A stretch of DNA of 28,588 bases from an uncultured Collinsella sp. (GCA_958403205.1 CATXWM010000027.1:1-28588), one strand, 5' to 3'; positions 1 through 8,352 are shown, counted from the first letter of the stretch. Numbers and translations: made by a program. Notes: generated by a model from the letters alone, not told the origin.

Positions 1-27
1 GGGCCCGTGGGTTATACCCTAAGAGCA

Positions 28-50
28 AACCACCCTTTTTAAGGGTGGTT
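28..50 (-). terminator. Stem-loop terminator after the acidic-linker gene
   Basis: A perfect 10-bp inverted repeat (AACCACCCTT / AAGGGTGGTT) with a 3-nt loop starts 4 bp beyond the stop of the minus-strand gene at 55-1356. The U-tract on the minus strand is poor (TGCTCTT), so this is a weak intrinsic terminator or a 3'-end-stabilising hairpin. Nothing else is recognisable in the first 54 bases. Confidence 0.6.
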
Positions 51-54
51 CTGA

Positions 55-1356
55 TTACTTGGTAGAAGGCTCGACTTTATCGATGGCCCAGGTGGATCCG
101 AGACCGCCGGTGGTGTTGCGGCGGATGCGCACGGCAACCTCGTGGCGCTCGCCGGCCTGCGTGTAGCGCAGGGGGAAGCTTGCGCGGTTTCGCGCGGCCT
201 CGATGGTACCGCGCTCGCGGGCGATCCAGTAGTACTCGCCGACAATGCCGAGGGTATCGGCGCCGTAGGGGAGATAGGTCGACAGCTGGTGTAGCAATGG
301 GCCGGGGCAGAAGACCTCGGTTGCGAAATCGATGGGGAAGTCCTCGGGGATGGCGGGCGCTACGGGTGCGGGGGTCGGTACCATCGCCGGTGCGAAGGCC
401 TGCTCATTGACGGGCGTCACCTCGACGACGGGCGCGGGTTCGGTGCCGAGCACTGATTCGATGCCCACTTTCGGCATCGCCGCGGAATCTGCAGACTCGA
501 CGATGGCGGGTGCGTTTGCGGTCGCGGTGTCGAGCTCAACCTGCGTCGCGTTCTCATTCTCGACGCTCGACTTTGCCTCGATGGGCGTGGATGCCATGGT
601 GGTGATGCCGGCATTGGCATTCTCGGGGTCATAGACGACCGTGAGCGAGATGGCGGGCTGCGGCGTCTCGGGCTCCGGCGCCGACTCGGTAGCGTCTTGA
701 TCTGCGGGCTCGTCGGACTGATCGTCCTCGGCCTCGTCGCCAAAGACATCGCTGTTTTGGAACGCAGACGGCTCGGGTTGGTCAGCGGCTTCTTCGGTTG
801 TCGACTTGGGCGCCTCGTTGAGCTCCACAGCGGCTTCCTGCTCGGATATGACTTCGGAATCGGTCGTGGCGGCGATTTCGGTTTCGGCTTCTGCCGTTAC
901 CTCAATAGCGACTTCGATCTCTGTCTCGGGCTCGGGTTCCGGCGCGGCTTCAACCATGGCTTCGGGCTCGGGACGCTTAACGTGCTTGGGGCGCACGGCC
1001 TTGAGGTCCTTCTCACCGCGCTTTTTCTTTTTGTAGGACTGCTTGGCGCCCTTGGCGGTCTTGGGCTTGTCCTCGCCCTTGGCAAGCGCAGCATCCCAGG
1101 CCTCGTTGGCGATGACGGTGGCATACAGGCGGCCGCCTTTAAAGACGGTCAGCTTAATGCAGTCGTTAAGTTCCTCGAGCAGCTCGCGCGTGGACTCAAA
1201 GCCCAGGTCATAAGCAGTCATGTCGCCTGCGGCGAGCGCCTCCTCGACCTGCGTCATAAACGTTTGCTTGCCGCATCCAATCGCATCGCGTAGCAGGCGA
1301 TACAGATAGATGTGGTTGCCCAGCGAAAGCGTGGGCCTAACTATTGTCTTGCTCAT
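55..1356 (-). CDS. Hypothetical protein with long acidic Ala/Glu/Pro linker
   Basis: This 433-residue protein is not recognised as a named family. Residues 1-90 look folded and contain a segment that reads like a small winged-helix or LOTUS-type module (LGFESTRELLEELNDCIKL, then GGRLYATVI). A basic patch follows at about 100-130 (KKKKRGEK). A low-complexity acidic stretch rich in Ala, Glu, Pro and Thr spans about 130-330. A second compact domain of about 95 residues closes the protein, with many aromatic and Arg residues. There is no signal peptide or membrane segment, so it is probably cytoplasmic, and the basic patch would allow nucleic-acid binding (inference). The ATG at 1356 is chosen because AGAGGAG lies 7 nt upstream; an upstream in-frame ATG at 1395 lacks a ribosome binding site and falls across the likely promoter. 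Confidence 0.8.
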   Translation of the reverse strand: MSKTIVRPTLSLGNHIYLYRLLRDAIGCGKQTFMTQVEEALAAGDMTAYDLGFESTRELLEELNDCIKLTVFKGGRLYATVIANEAWDAALAKGEDKPKTAKGAKQSYKKKKRGEKDLKAVRPKHVKRPEPEAMVEAAPEPEPETEIEVAIEVTAEAETEIAATTDSEVISEQEAAVELNEAPKSTTEEAADQPEPSAFQNSDVFGDEAEDDQSDEPADQDATESAPEPETPQPAISLTVVYDPENANAGITTMASTPIEAKSSVENENATQVELDTATANAPAIVESADSAAMPKVGIESVLGTEPAPVVEVTPVNEQAFAPAMVPTPAPVAPAIPEDFPIDFATEVFCPGPLLHQLSTYLPYGADTLGIVGEYYWIARERGTIEAARNRASFPLRYTQAGERHEVAVRIRRNTTGGLGSTWAIDKVEPSTK

Positions 1357-1368
1357 GGCAAATCTCCT

Positions 1369-1384
1369 CTTTACACATGTAAAG
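1369..1384 (-). promoter_or_regulatory. Palindrome CTTTACA-N2-TGTAAAG between -10 and RBS
   Basis: A perfect 7-bp inverted repeat with a 2-nt centre lies just downstream of an extended -10-like box (TGGTAAGAT; hexamer TAAGAT at 1386-1391, minus strand) and directly upstream of the AGAGGAG ribosome binding site of the gene ending at 55. It could be a repressor operator or a small RNA hairpin next to the Shine-Dalgarno. No regulator can be named. Confidence 0.45.
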
Positions 1385-1428
1385 CATCTTACCATCGCAT
1401 AGCGTTCGCCATGGCGGCGCCCAAGGCA

Positions 1429-1462
1429 AACGGGCGCGAACCGCTGTCGATTCGCGCCCGTT
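1429..1462 (-). terminator. Stem-loop after the membrane-protein gene
   Basis: A 12-bp perfect stem (AACGGGCGCGAA / TTCGCGCCCGTT) with a 10-nt loop lies 34 bp past the stop of the minus-strand gene at 1497-2459. The minus-strand 3' flank is TGCCTT, again with few Us. It separates the two minus-strand genes, so they are probably separate transcripts. Confidence 0.65.
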
Positions 1463-1496
1463 ATACAGGTCGGTTATCTATGAGAGGCAAATGTGC

Positions 1497-2459
1497 TTAG
1501 TTGCCCGATGCCGCGCCTTGGCTCGAGTTGTCAGATGCCGTGCCGGACGCGGTTCCGCTCGAGCTGTTCGAGCTGTTGGTGTTGCTGCTGTCTGTTGTGC
1601 CCGTTCCCGACGTGGTGTCGCTCGTCTGGCCGCCCGTGCTCGGCTGCGAACCGTCAGTCGTTTGGCTTGAGTCGGTCGTGCCGGACGGCGTGCCACTGTT
1701 GGCCGTAGAGGAATCGGGCCCCTGCGATTGGTTTTGGGTGTTCGAGGACGAATTGGCAGAGGTAGAACTGTCTTGCGTATCGTCCGTCTGTGCCTGCTGA
1801 TCCTGCGACTGGGTGTTGCCATTTGCATCGCTCTCGGTTGTGCGCGACGACAGGATTGGCTCGGGACGCTCGCCCAGACCCTCACCGGCAGTGGTGATAA
1901 GGATGGCGCCGGCGCAGGCGATGACCGCGACGATGGCGATGGCGATCGAGAAGACGATGACCTTCTTTTGCGTCTGGCTGCGCTCTGCCGCCGCCTTGGC
2001 GCGCAGGCTGTTGGGGGCGACGCGCGCCGTGGTCGCGCGTCCCGCAACCTGGCGCATCTCCTGCGTGGTCGCGGCGCCACCTAGGTGCTCCTCGACATCG
2101 GGCTCAACGGGCTCGTAGGCGCCGGCAGGGTAGTCGACAGCGGCATGCGTGCCCTTGATTGCTTCGGCGCTGGCGGAGATAAAGTGGCGATAGACCTGCG
2201 AGGACACAACAGTGATGACTGAGCTCACAGCGGCACCAATCACCGAGCCGGCAATGCCGATCTTTGAAGCAAGCGCCACGCTCGTGGCGGCAGCTGCGGC
2301 GCCGGCGATGATCTGGGGAATGGAAATGTCGTCAAACAGGCCCTTTTTGGGCGCGATGGCCATGGTCTGTCCGATGGAATGGTTCTCGTGCACGCCGTTG
2401 TTGAGCGATGCCGGCGTCATGACGCGCGTGCGTGGCGCGTCGGTGTACTTGGTTGTCAT
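1497..2459 (-). CDS. Membrane-anchored protein with Ser/Thr/Asn-rich tail
   Basis: This 320-residue protein is of unknown function. The N-terminal ~40 residues are polar. At about 38-85 there is a glycine/alanine-rich hydrophobic stretch (IIAGAAAAATSVALASKIGIAGSVIGAAVSSVITVV truncated here to its first and last parts: IIAGAAAAATSVALA...VSSVITVV). A strong transmembrane helix at about 165-190 (VIVFSIAIAIVAVIACAGAI) follows a basic KK anchor. The last ~115 residues are almost entirely Ser, Thr, Gly, Asn, Gln and Asp, typical of an extracytoplasmic wall-spanning stalk. Topology (tail outside) is inferred. The ATG at 2459 has GGGAGGA a few bases upstream; longer in-frame extensions to 2555 lack a ribosome binding site and look like promoter DNA. 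Confidence 0.8.
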   Translation of the reverse strand: MTTKYTDAPRTRVMTPASLNNGVHENHSIGQTMAIAPKKGLFDDISIPQIIAGAAAAATSVALASKIGIAGSVIGAAVSSVITVVSSQVYRHFISASAEAIKGTHAAVDYPAGAYEPVEPDVEEHLGGAATTQEMRQVAGRATTARVAPNSLRAKAAAERSQTQKKVIVFSIAIAIVAVIACAGAILITTAGEGLGERPEPILSSRTTESDANGNTQSQDQQAQTDDTQDSSTSANSSSNTQNQSQGPDSSTANSGTPSGTTDSSQTTDGSQPSTGGQTSDTTSGTGTTDSSNTNSSNSSSGTASGTASDNSSQGAASGN

Positions 2460-2568
2460 ACGGGGTCCTCCCGGTGTAAATCTGCTTCGTTTCGTGTAGC
2501 CATCAGGGTACCCACCAGATGTGAATCGTACGTGACATTTAACAGATACCATCAACTCATCAATAGCT

Positions 2569-2581
2569 CACCAAGTTGGTG
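2569..2581. promoter_or_regulatory. Palindrome CACCAA-G-TTGGTG in divergent promoter region
   Basis: A perfect 6-bp inverted repeat with a single central base lies between the divergent membrane-protein gene and nadE, 27 bp upstream of the nadE -10-like box. It fits a transcription-factor operator for either gene. It does not match the NrtR or NiaR operators I know for NAD genes, so no regulator is proposed. Confidence 0.4.
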
Positions 2582-2608
2582 GGATGCGGTTACACCCGGC
2601 GGTTGAAC

Positions 2609-2614
2609 TACAAT
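2609..2614 (+). promoter_or_regulatory. Probable -10 box of nadE (TACAAT)
   Basis: TACAAT lies 48 bp before the chosen nadE start. No good -35 hexamer is visible at the usual distance. The same kind of -10 box recurs upstream of many genes in this window. Confidence 0.5.
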
Positions 2615-2662
2615 AGGGCTTGCTAATTGTTGTGAATGGCGTTTACGCACGGGAGCATTCTT

Positions 2663-4642
2663 ATGAATCTTCACCTTTCTCAGTCTGATGGCTTTTTGCG
2701 TGTGGCGGCGGCCTCGCCCAAGATGCGTGTGGCCGATGTCGAGGGCAATGCCGAGGTGGCGCTGGCGGCTGTTCGCGAGGCTACCGAGCGTGGCGTTCGC
2801 GCGCTGGTACTGCCCGAGCTTAACCTGACCGGCTATACCGCGGCCGATCTGTTCCATAACCGCACGCTGCTGCATGCCTGCGAAGCAGCGCTGGTGCACA
2901 TCCTCGATGAAACCCGTGAGCTGCCGATCGTCTTTACCGTTGGCTTACCCGTTGCGGTGGCTGAAAACATCTACAACTGCGCCGCCGTGTGCTGTGCGGG
3001 TGAGCTTTTGGGTCTTACGGCTAAGAAGTATCTGCCCAACTATGGCGAGTTCTATGAGCGTCGCTGGTTTGCTCCGTCGCCTGCGGATCCCGTGTGGGTT
3101 GAATTTGCCGGTCAGGGTCCGGTTCCGCTGGGTTCGGGGCTTGTCTACCGCTGCTGTGATGAGAGTGCCGAGGATATGGTGCTGGGCGTTGAGGTTTGCG
3201 AGGACCTGTGGGTACCGGCGCCGCCTTCGACCGAGATGGCGCTTGCCGGTGCGACGGTGATCCTCAATCCGTCGGCTTCGGACGAGATTATCGGTAAGGC
3301 GGATTACCGCCGCAGCCTCATTTCCAACCAGAGCGCGCGCCTGTATTGCGCCTATGCCTACGCGGACGCGAGCGAGGGCGAGTCCACGACCGACATGGTC
3401 TTTGCGGGCGAGAACCTCGTCTACGAAAACGGCTCCAAGCTCGCCGCGACCAAACTGCTTACCTGCGATATGGCCATCGCCGACGTTGACCTTGACCGCC
3501 TGGTTGCTGAGCGCCGTCGCTCGACGACATGGACGCGCGCGGACGATGCGCCGGAGGCCACGACCGTCGAGTTCTCGTTTGAGGGCTCGCTCGCCGAAGA
3601 GCCTGTCCTGCGCGATGCGCTCGGCATAGACCGTGTCTTCCCCCGCGCGCCCTTCGTGCCTGCCGACCATGGTGACCTGGCTGAGCGCTGCGAGACCATC
3701 CTCGACCTGCAGACCGCGGGCCTCAAGACCCGCCTTGCCCATACGGGCACCAAGGCGGCCGTTATCGGCCTTTCGGGCGGTCTCGATTCCACGCTGGCGC
3801 TGCTTGTGACCGTGCGTGCCTTCGATGCGCTGGGGCTGCCGCGCACTGGTATCACAGCCGTGTCCATGCCCGGCTTCGGCACGACGCATCGCACCAAGTC
3901 GAATGCCGAGTCGCTCGCTCGCGACCTGGGTGTGAGCTTCCGCGAGGTTTCGATCCACGCGGCTGTGGAGCAGCACTTCAAGGACATTGAGCATGATCCG
4001 GCCGTGCAGGACGTGACCTACGAGAACAGCCAGGCGCGCGAGCGTACGCAGATTCTGATGGATCTGGCCAACCAGGCTGGCGGTTTTGTCATTGGCACGG
4101 GCGACCTCAGTGAGCTGGCGCTCGGCTGGGCTACCTATAACGGCGACCACATGAGCATGTACGCCGTCAACGCGAGCGTGCCCAAGACGCTTGTGCGCCA
4201 TCTGGTACGCTATGCCGCCGATGTCTTTGGCGGGCGCATTGCCGAGGTCTTGCTCGATATCCTCGATACGCCGGTGTCCCCCGAGCTTCTGCCGCCCACG
4301 GGCGACGGCGAGATTGCGCAGAAGACCGAGGATTTGGTGGGCCCGTACGAGCTGCACGACTACTTCCTCTACTACCTGCTGCGTTTTGGCTTTGAGCCGG
4401 GCAAGATCTACCGCATGGCGCTCAAGAGCTTCGAGGGCGTCTACGACGCCAAGACCGTCCACACGTGGCTACGTACGTTCTACCGTCGCTTCTTTGCCCA
4501 GCAGTTTAAGCGCAGCTGCCTGCCCGATGGTCCCAAGGTGGGCTCGGTGACGCTCAGCCCGCGCGGCGATTGGCGCATGCCGAGTGACGCCAGCTCGCGT
4601 CTGTGGCTTGCGCAGATCGACGCGCTCAATCCAGTTGACTAA
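2663..4642 (+). CDS. nadE: Glutamine-dependent NAD(+) synthetase
   Basis: It catalyses the last step of NAD synthesis: nicotinic acid adenine dinucleotide plus glutamine and ATP gives NAD. The 659-residue length matches the long, two-domain glutamine-hydrolysing class. The N-terminal nitrilase-like glutaminase domain shows the Glu-Lys-Cys triad: Glu in LPELNLTGY (about 52), Lys in LTAKKYLPNYGEFYE (about 121) and Cys in GVEVCEDLW (about 179). The C-terminal ATP-pyrophosphatase domain has the P-loop SGGLDST (about 371-377) and the conserved GTGDLSELALGW segment. I chose the ATG at 2663 because GGGAG sits 7 nt upstream; the in-frame ATG at 2636 has no ribosome binding site. It has its own promoter region and is followed by a terminator, so it is probably monocistronic. 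Confidence 0.96.
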   Translation: MNLHLSQSDGFLRVAAASPKMRVADVEGNAEVALAAVREATERGVRALVLPELNLTGYTAADLFHNRTLLHACEAALVHILDETRELPIVFTVGLPVAVAENIYNCAAVCCAGELLGLTAKKYLPNYGEFYERRWFAPSPADPVWVEFAGQGPVPLGSGLVYRCCDESAEDMVLGVEVCEDLWVPAPPSTEMALAGATVILNPSASDEIIGKADYRRSLISNQSARLYCAYAYADASEGESTTDMVFAGENLVYENGSKLAATKLLTCDMAIADVDLDRLVAERRRSTTWTRADDAPEATTVEFSFEGSLAEEPVLRDALGIDRVFPRAPFVPADHGDLAERCETILDLQTAGLKTRLAHTGTKAAVIGLSGGLDSTLALLVTVRAFDALGLPRTGITAVSMPGFGTTHRTKSNAESLARDLGVSFREVSIHAAVEQHFKDIEHDPAVQDVTYENSQARERTQILMDLANQAGGFVIGTGDLSELALGWATYNGDHMSMYAVNASVPKTLVRHLVRYAADVFGGRIAEVLLDILDTPVSPELLPPTGDGEIAQKTEDLVGPYELHDYFLYYLLRFGFEPGKIYRMALKSFEGVYDAKTVHTWLRTFYRRFFAQQFKRSCLPDGPKVGSVTLSPRGDWRMPSDASSRLWLAQIDALNPVD

Positions 4643-4711
4643 GGTTGGCTAAATTGAACCAATACGGGGGTTGCAAGCGTTACACTTTTACAATCTGATG
4701 GCCCGTATCGC

Positions 4712-4741
4712 GCGGCGCTCTTGTCGGAGCGCCGCTTTTTT
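4712..4741 (+). terminator. Intrinsic terminator between nadE and the aminotransferase
   Basis: A 9-bp GC-rich stem (GCGGCGCTC / GAGCGCCGC) with a 6-nt loop is followed by six Ts. It ends only 18 bp before the aminotransferase ATG and its ribosome binding site (AAAGGTGG). No promoter fits between hairpin and start codon, so the downstream gene must be transcribed through this hairpin, from the TACAAT at 4689-4694 or by read-through. Confidence 0.85.
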
Positions 4742-4759
4742 ATATCGAAAGGTGGCACC

Positions 4760-5923
4760 ATGCAGGCATCGCAGCGTCTCGACCGCTTTGGCGCGGAGGT
4801 CTTCGCCTCGCTCAACAACAAGCTTCTCGCGCTGAAGGCTCAGGGCAAGACCATTTACAACATGAGCGTGGGCACGCCCGACTTTAAGCCGTACGACCAC
4901 GTGGTCGAGGCGCTCACGCAGGCAGCCCAAGATCCCGAGATGTGGAAGTATGCCCTGCGCGACCTGCCCGAACTCAAGCAGTCCGTGTGCGATTACTACG
5001 AGCGTCGCTTTGGTGTCTCCGGCATTACGCCGTCCATGGTGCAGTCGTGCAACGGCACGCAGGAGGGTGTGGGCCATTTGGGCCTGGCCCTGCTCGATCC
5101 GGGCGATACTATTTTGGTTCCCGATCCGTGCTACCCGGTCTTCGAGGCGGGTGCCAAGATCGCCGATGCCAAGCTCGAATACTATCCGTTGGTTGCCGAG
5201 CATAATTACCTGCCCTATGTGGCGGGTATCGATCCCGAGGTGGCCGATCGTGCCAAGTATATGATCGTGTCGCTGCCCGCCAACCCGGTCGGCTCGGTGG
5301 GCACGCCCGAGGTCTACGAGGAGATCATCACTTTCGCCCGCGAGCACGACCTGCTCATCGTTCATGACAACGCGTACTCCGACATCGTGTTCGACGGCGA
5401 GCCCGGCGGCAGCTTCTTGCAGTATCCCGGTGCGCTTGAGGTGGGCGTGGAGTTCTTCTCGCTTTCCAAGTCGTTTAACGTCACCGGTGCCCGCATCGGC
5501 TTTTTGGTCGGCCGCGAGGACGTGGTCTCTGCCTTTGCCAAGCTGCGCGGCCAGATCGACTTTGGCATGTTCTTCCCGATCCAGAAGGCCGCCATCGCCT
5601 GCCTGAACGGTCCGCGCGATGAGGTCGAGGCGCAGCGTCTGAAGTACCAGGAGCGCCGCGATGCCCTGTGCGACGGTCTTGAGGGCCTGGGCTGGGAGCG
5701 CCCCAACGCGCATGGCTCTATGTTTGTGTGGGCCAAGCTTCCCGGTGGCCGCACCGATTCCATGGCGTTTTGCGAGGAGCTCATGGAGAAGGCCGGCGTT
5801 GTGGTGACGCCGGGCGCGAGCTTTGGCCCTTCGGGTGAGGGGCACGTGCGCATGGCGCTGGTCTTGCCGCCCGACCAGATCGCTTTGGCTGTCGAGGCCA
5901 TTCGCGAGGCGGGCCTGTATTAG
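4760..5923 (+). CDS. Class I/II PLP aminotransferase, DapL-/N-acetyl-DAP-aminotransferase-like
   Basis: This 387-residue fold-type I PLP aminotransferase carries the Schiff-base lysine in SLSKSFNVTGARIGF (Lys about 237), the phosphate-binding and ring-stacking segments QEGVGH and HDNAYSD, and a C-terminal Arg in GEGHVRMAL for the substrate carboxylate. The pattern PDPCYPVF, IQKAA and YQERRD resembles LL-diaminopimelate aminotransferases and their aspartate-aminotransferase relatives. The window also encodes DapH (acetyl branch) and an M20 deacetylase, so N-acetyl-LL-diaminopimelate aminotransferase is the likely role. That is inference; a general aspartate or aromatic aminotransferase remains possible. 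The ATG at 4760 is preceded by AAAGGTGG at good spacing. Confidence 0.88.
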   Translation: MQASQRLDRFGAEVFASLNNKLLALKAQGKTIYNMSVGTPDFKPYDHVVEALTQAAQDPEMWKYALRDLPELKQSVCDYYERRFGVSGITPSMVQSCNGTQEGVGHLGLALLDPGDTILVPDPCYPVFEAGAKIADAKLEYYPLVAEHNYLPYVAGIDPEVADRAKYMIVSLPANPVGSVGTPEVYEEIITFAREHDLLIVHDNAYSDIVFDGEPGGSFLQYPGALEVGVEFFSLSKSFNVTGARIGFLVGREDVVSAFAKLRGQIDFGMFFPIQKAAIACLNGPRDEVEAQRLKYQERRDALCDGLEGLGWERPNAHGSMFVWAKLPGGRTDSMAFCEELMEKAGVVVTPGASFGPSGEGHVRMALVLPPDQIALAVEAIREAGLY

Positions 5924-6067
5924 AAAGCTATTTCGGCTCGTCAATAGCTCGAAACCGATTTCGTGCAGTTATTTTACGAATTCTGCAAACAATTTCGGTA
6001 AACGGTCGATTTTTGGCTGCGAATAGGAGCATAATCAAAGTCCCGATTGGATGTATTGGGATCACGG

Positions 6068-6098
6068 CAAGCCGCTCGGGTCGTTCCCGGGCGGCTTG
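6068..6098 (+). terminator. Hairpin in the ldh leader
   Basis: A 13-bp stem (CAAGCCGC plus TCGGG paired with CCCGGGCGGCTTG, one G-U) with a 5-nt loop is followed by TTTGT. It lies 33 nt after a -10-like box (CATAAT, 6030-6035) and just ahead of the ldh ribosome binding site. It could terminate the upstream aminotransferase transcript or act as a leader attenuator or stabilising stem for ldh. Confidence 0.6.
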
Positions 6099-6124
6099 TT
6101 TGTGGAGAGAGATGGGAGTTTCTA

Positions 6125-7075
6125 ATGGTTAACGAGAAGAAGGTCGCTATTGTCGGGTGCGGTTTCGTCGGTTCGTCTTCGGCGTTCGCACTGATGCAGA
6201 GCGGTCTGTTCTCCGAGATGGTCCTCATCGACGTGGACAAGAACCGCGCCGAGGGTGAGGCCCTGGATATCGCGCACGGCATGACGTTTGCCGAGCCGAT
6301 GAAGATCTACGCCGGCGATTATTCCGATGTCGCCGACGCCGCCATGATCGTCGTCACTGCTGGCGCTGCCCAGAAGCCCGGTGAGACCCGCCTGGACCTG
6401 GTCAACAAGAACGTCAGCATCTTTAAGTCCATTATCCCCGAGATTAAGAAGTCCGGCTTCGACGGCATTCTGCTCATCGTCTCCAACCCGGTCGATGTTC
6501 TGACCTACGCCGCCATCAAGATGTCCGGCCTGCCCGAGGGCCACGTCATCGGTTCCGGCACCGTGCTCGACACCGGTCGCCTGCAGCAGATGCTTGGTGC
6601 CCACGTCGAGGTTGACCCGCGCGATGTCCAGGCCTATGTCATGGGCGAGCACGGCGACTCCGAGTTTGTCGCTTGGTCCAGCGCTCAGGTTGCCGGTGTT
6701 CCGCTGAACACCTTCTGTGAGCTTCACGGCCACCTGGAGCATGAGGCTGCCGAGAAGCGCATCGCCGAGGACGTCAAGAACTCCGCCTACACCATCATCG
6801 AGAAGAAGCACGCCACCTACTATGGCGTCGCCATGGCCGTCAAGCGCATCTGCACCGCCGTTATGCGCGATGAGCAGACCGTTCTGCCCGTCTCTTCGCT
6901 CATGGTGGGCGAGTATGGCCTGTCCGATCTTGCCATCTCCATGCCGACCGTCGTTGGTCGCGACGGCGTTGTCTGCCGCGTCCCCGTGCCGCTGAACGAA
7001 GACGAGCAGCATGAGCTCACCGTCTCCGCCAAGGCCCTCAAGGACATCATCGACAGCGTCGACTTCTCCTGCTAA
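6125..7075 (+). CDS. ldh: L-lactate dehydrogenase
   Basis: It reduces pyruvate to L-lactate with NADH, regenerating NAD in fermentation. The 316-residue protein has the N-terminal Rossmann motif VAIVGCGFVGSSSAF, the adenine-side GAAQKPGETR loop, VSNPVDVLTY, VIGSGTVLDTGRL and the catalytic histidine in GEHGDSEF. The Gln in AAQKPGETR is the residue that distinguishes lactate from malate dehydrogenases in this superfamily, which supports lactate as substrate. The ATG at 6125 has GGGAG 6 nt upstream; in-frame codons further upstream run through the leader hairpin and are not used. It appears monocistronic, with a strong terminator immediately downstream. Confidence 0.97.
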   Translation: MVNEKKVAIVGCGFVGSSSAFALMQSGLFSEMVLIDVDKNRAEGEALDIAHGMTFAEPMKIYAGDYSDVADAAMIVVTAGAAQKPGETRLDLVNKNVSIFKSIIPEIKKSGFDGILLIVSNPVDVLTYAAIKMSGLPEGHVIGSGTVLDTGRLQQMLGAHVEVDPRDVQAYVMGEHGDSEFVAWSSAQVAGVPLNTFCELHGHLEHEAAEKRIAEDVKNSAYTIIEKKHATYYGVAMAVKRICTAVMRDEQTVLPVSSLMVGEYGLSDLAISMPTVVGRDGVVCRVPVPLNEDEQHELTVSAKALKDIIDSVDFSC

Positions 7076-7106
7076 ATCAAGCTCGCTAGAGCGAAAAGCT
7101 ACAATG

Positions 7107-7142
7107 AAGGCGTCCGGGTCCACACGGCCCGGACGCCTTTTT
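7107..7142 (+). terminator. Intrinsic terminator of ldh
   Basis: A 12-bp perfect stem (AAGGCGTCCGGG / CCCGGACGCCTT) with a 9-nt loop runs straight into a five-T tract, 31 bp after the ldh stop. A TACAAT box (7100-7105) directly abuts its 5' side and could serve the next gene. Confidence 0.9.
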
Positions 7143-7172
7143 GGTGCAAAGTAACCTGACCCCAATGCACCA
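7142..7172. repeat. REP-like palindromic element, copy 1
   Basis: The 31-bp element has perfect 7-bp ends (TGGTGCA ... TGCACCA) around the core AACCTGACCCC. It begins in the T-tract of the ldh terminator and ends 17 bp before the Mbeg1-like start codon. A near-identical copy follows that gene at 8353-8387, and a diverged, inverted copy lies at 25917-25941. Confidence 0.7.
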
Positions 7173-7189
7173 TAGTTGATGGGAGGGCC

Positions 7190-8350
7190 ATGTCGGATTC
7201 GCCTAATTTTTTGACCTATGCCCAGACGGCGTTTGATCCGTTTGAGGAGCGGCCGTTCTGCGCGGTGGATAGCCTGGTCTTTGCGTGGTTGTCCTATTTG
7301 CGTTTGCCGGGTGATATGGCGGAGCTGACGAACTGGCAGGGCCTAGACGCACGCGAGCTGCTGCGTGCCGAGTGCTATCGGGACATGATTGACGACTTGT
7401 GGGACCCAGAGGGGAGCAGGGCCTTGCTGGAGGCCGTGGCAGCAAGCCCTCGCTACCGCGGCGTGCGCGTTTGCGGCTATCGTGCCGTGAGCGATGTGGT
7501 GGCGACAGAGCAGTTTGCAGCCATGGCGTTCCGGTTTCCTGCGGGGTTTAGTTATCTTTCCTTCCGGGGGACCGACAGCACGATTGTGGGTTGGAAAGAG
7601 GACTTTAACATGGCGTTCCGGTGTCCTGTGCCGGCCCAGGAATCCGCGGCACGTTATGTGGACGAGGCGGCGGATGCGATTGACGGGCCGCTTTTGTGCG
7701 GAGGTCATTCCAAGGGTGGAAACCTTGCGGTGTACGGTGCGGCAATGTGCTCCAACATCGCCCGTGAGCGAATCGAACGGGCATATTCCCATGATGGTCC
7801 GGGCTTCGTCGAGGAGTTCCTGAACGGCGGCGCCTTTGCCGATCTTTCCGGTCGAATCGACAAGACGCTACCTCGGTCGTCGATCTTTGGCATGATGTTC
7901 GAGACACAGGAGGACTATGCCATCGTTGAGAGCACCGAGTTCAGCCTGCTGCAACACAATCCCTTTAGCTGGGTGGTTGATGGTCGCGACTTCGTGTACT
8001 GCGAGCGCCTGTCCGCCGGCGCTCGATACGTCGATGGCTCTATTCGCGAGATGTTGCTTGCAGTGTCGCCTAGCGAGCGCGAGCGTTTTGTAGATGCGTT
8101 GTTCTCCGTGTTTGAGGCTACGGGTGCTGAGCGGTTTGCGGATATCGCTGGGAATCTGCGCGAGAGCCTGCCCGTGATGCTCCAGGCTGCGCAAGGCTTC
8201 GACAAGGAAACGCGACGCTTTGTCTCGCAGACCATCGTGGCAATCCTTAAATGCGCACTGCTGCCCAAACGGCCCCAGATCGACATGTCCGCTGCCGGTA
8301 AGAGCCTGGCAGAACAACTCGAGGCGTGGCAGTCCGAACTTCTGCGCTAA
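7190..8350 (+). CDS. Mbeg1-like (DUF2974) alpha/beta-hydrolase
   Basis: This 386-residue protein matches the DUF2974/Mbeg1-like family of alpha/beta-hydrolase fold proteins. The nucleophile elbow is GGHSKGGNLAVYGA (Ser about 173), the hallmark sequence of the family. Upstream the conserved SFRGTDSTIVGWKEDFNMAF segment forms the early strand and lid region, and SHDGPGF follows the elbow. There is no signal peptide, so it is probably cytosolic. The family is lipase-like, but its substrate is not known to me. GGGAGG lies 4 nt before the ATG. The gene stands alone between two copies of a palindromic repeat and has no partner that would suggest a pathway. Confidence 0.88.
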   Translation: MSDSPNFLTYAQTAFDPFEERPFCAVDSLVFAWLSYLRLPGDMAELTNWQGLDARELLRAECYRDMIDDLWDPEGSRALLEAVAASPRYRGVRVCGYRAVSDVVATEQFAAMAFRFPAGFSYLSFRGTDSTIVGWKEDFNMAFRCPVPAQESAARYVDEAADAIDGPLLCGGHSKGGNLAVYGAAMCSNIARERIERAYSHDGPGFVEEFLNGGAFADLSGRIDKTLPRSSIFGMMFETQEDYAIVESTEFSLLQHNPFSWVVDGRDFVYCERLSAGARYVDGSIREMLLAVSPSERERFVDALFSVFEATGAERFADIAGNLRESLPVMLQAAQGFDKETRRFVSQTIVAILKCALLPKRPQIDMSAAGKSLAEQLEAWQSELLR

Positions 8351-8352
8351 CC

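Noticed and set aside
2945..4462. Long minus-strand open frame (505 codons) opposite nadE
   Set aside because: It is antisense to a certain gene, has a composition dictated by the opposite strand, and shows no family motif.
4742..4762. T-box-like GGTGGCACC before the aminotransferase start
   Set aside because: In T-boxes this antiterminator sequence precedes the terminator; here it follows it, and no specifier stems are visible. It is simply the ribosome binding site region.
4688..5944. Long minus-strand open frame opposite the aminotransferase
   Set aside because: Shadow of high-GC codon use on the coding strand; no start signal and no recognisable domain.
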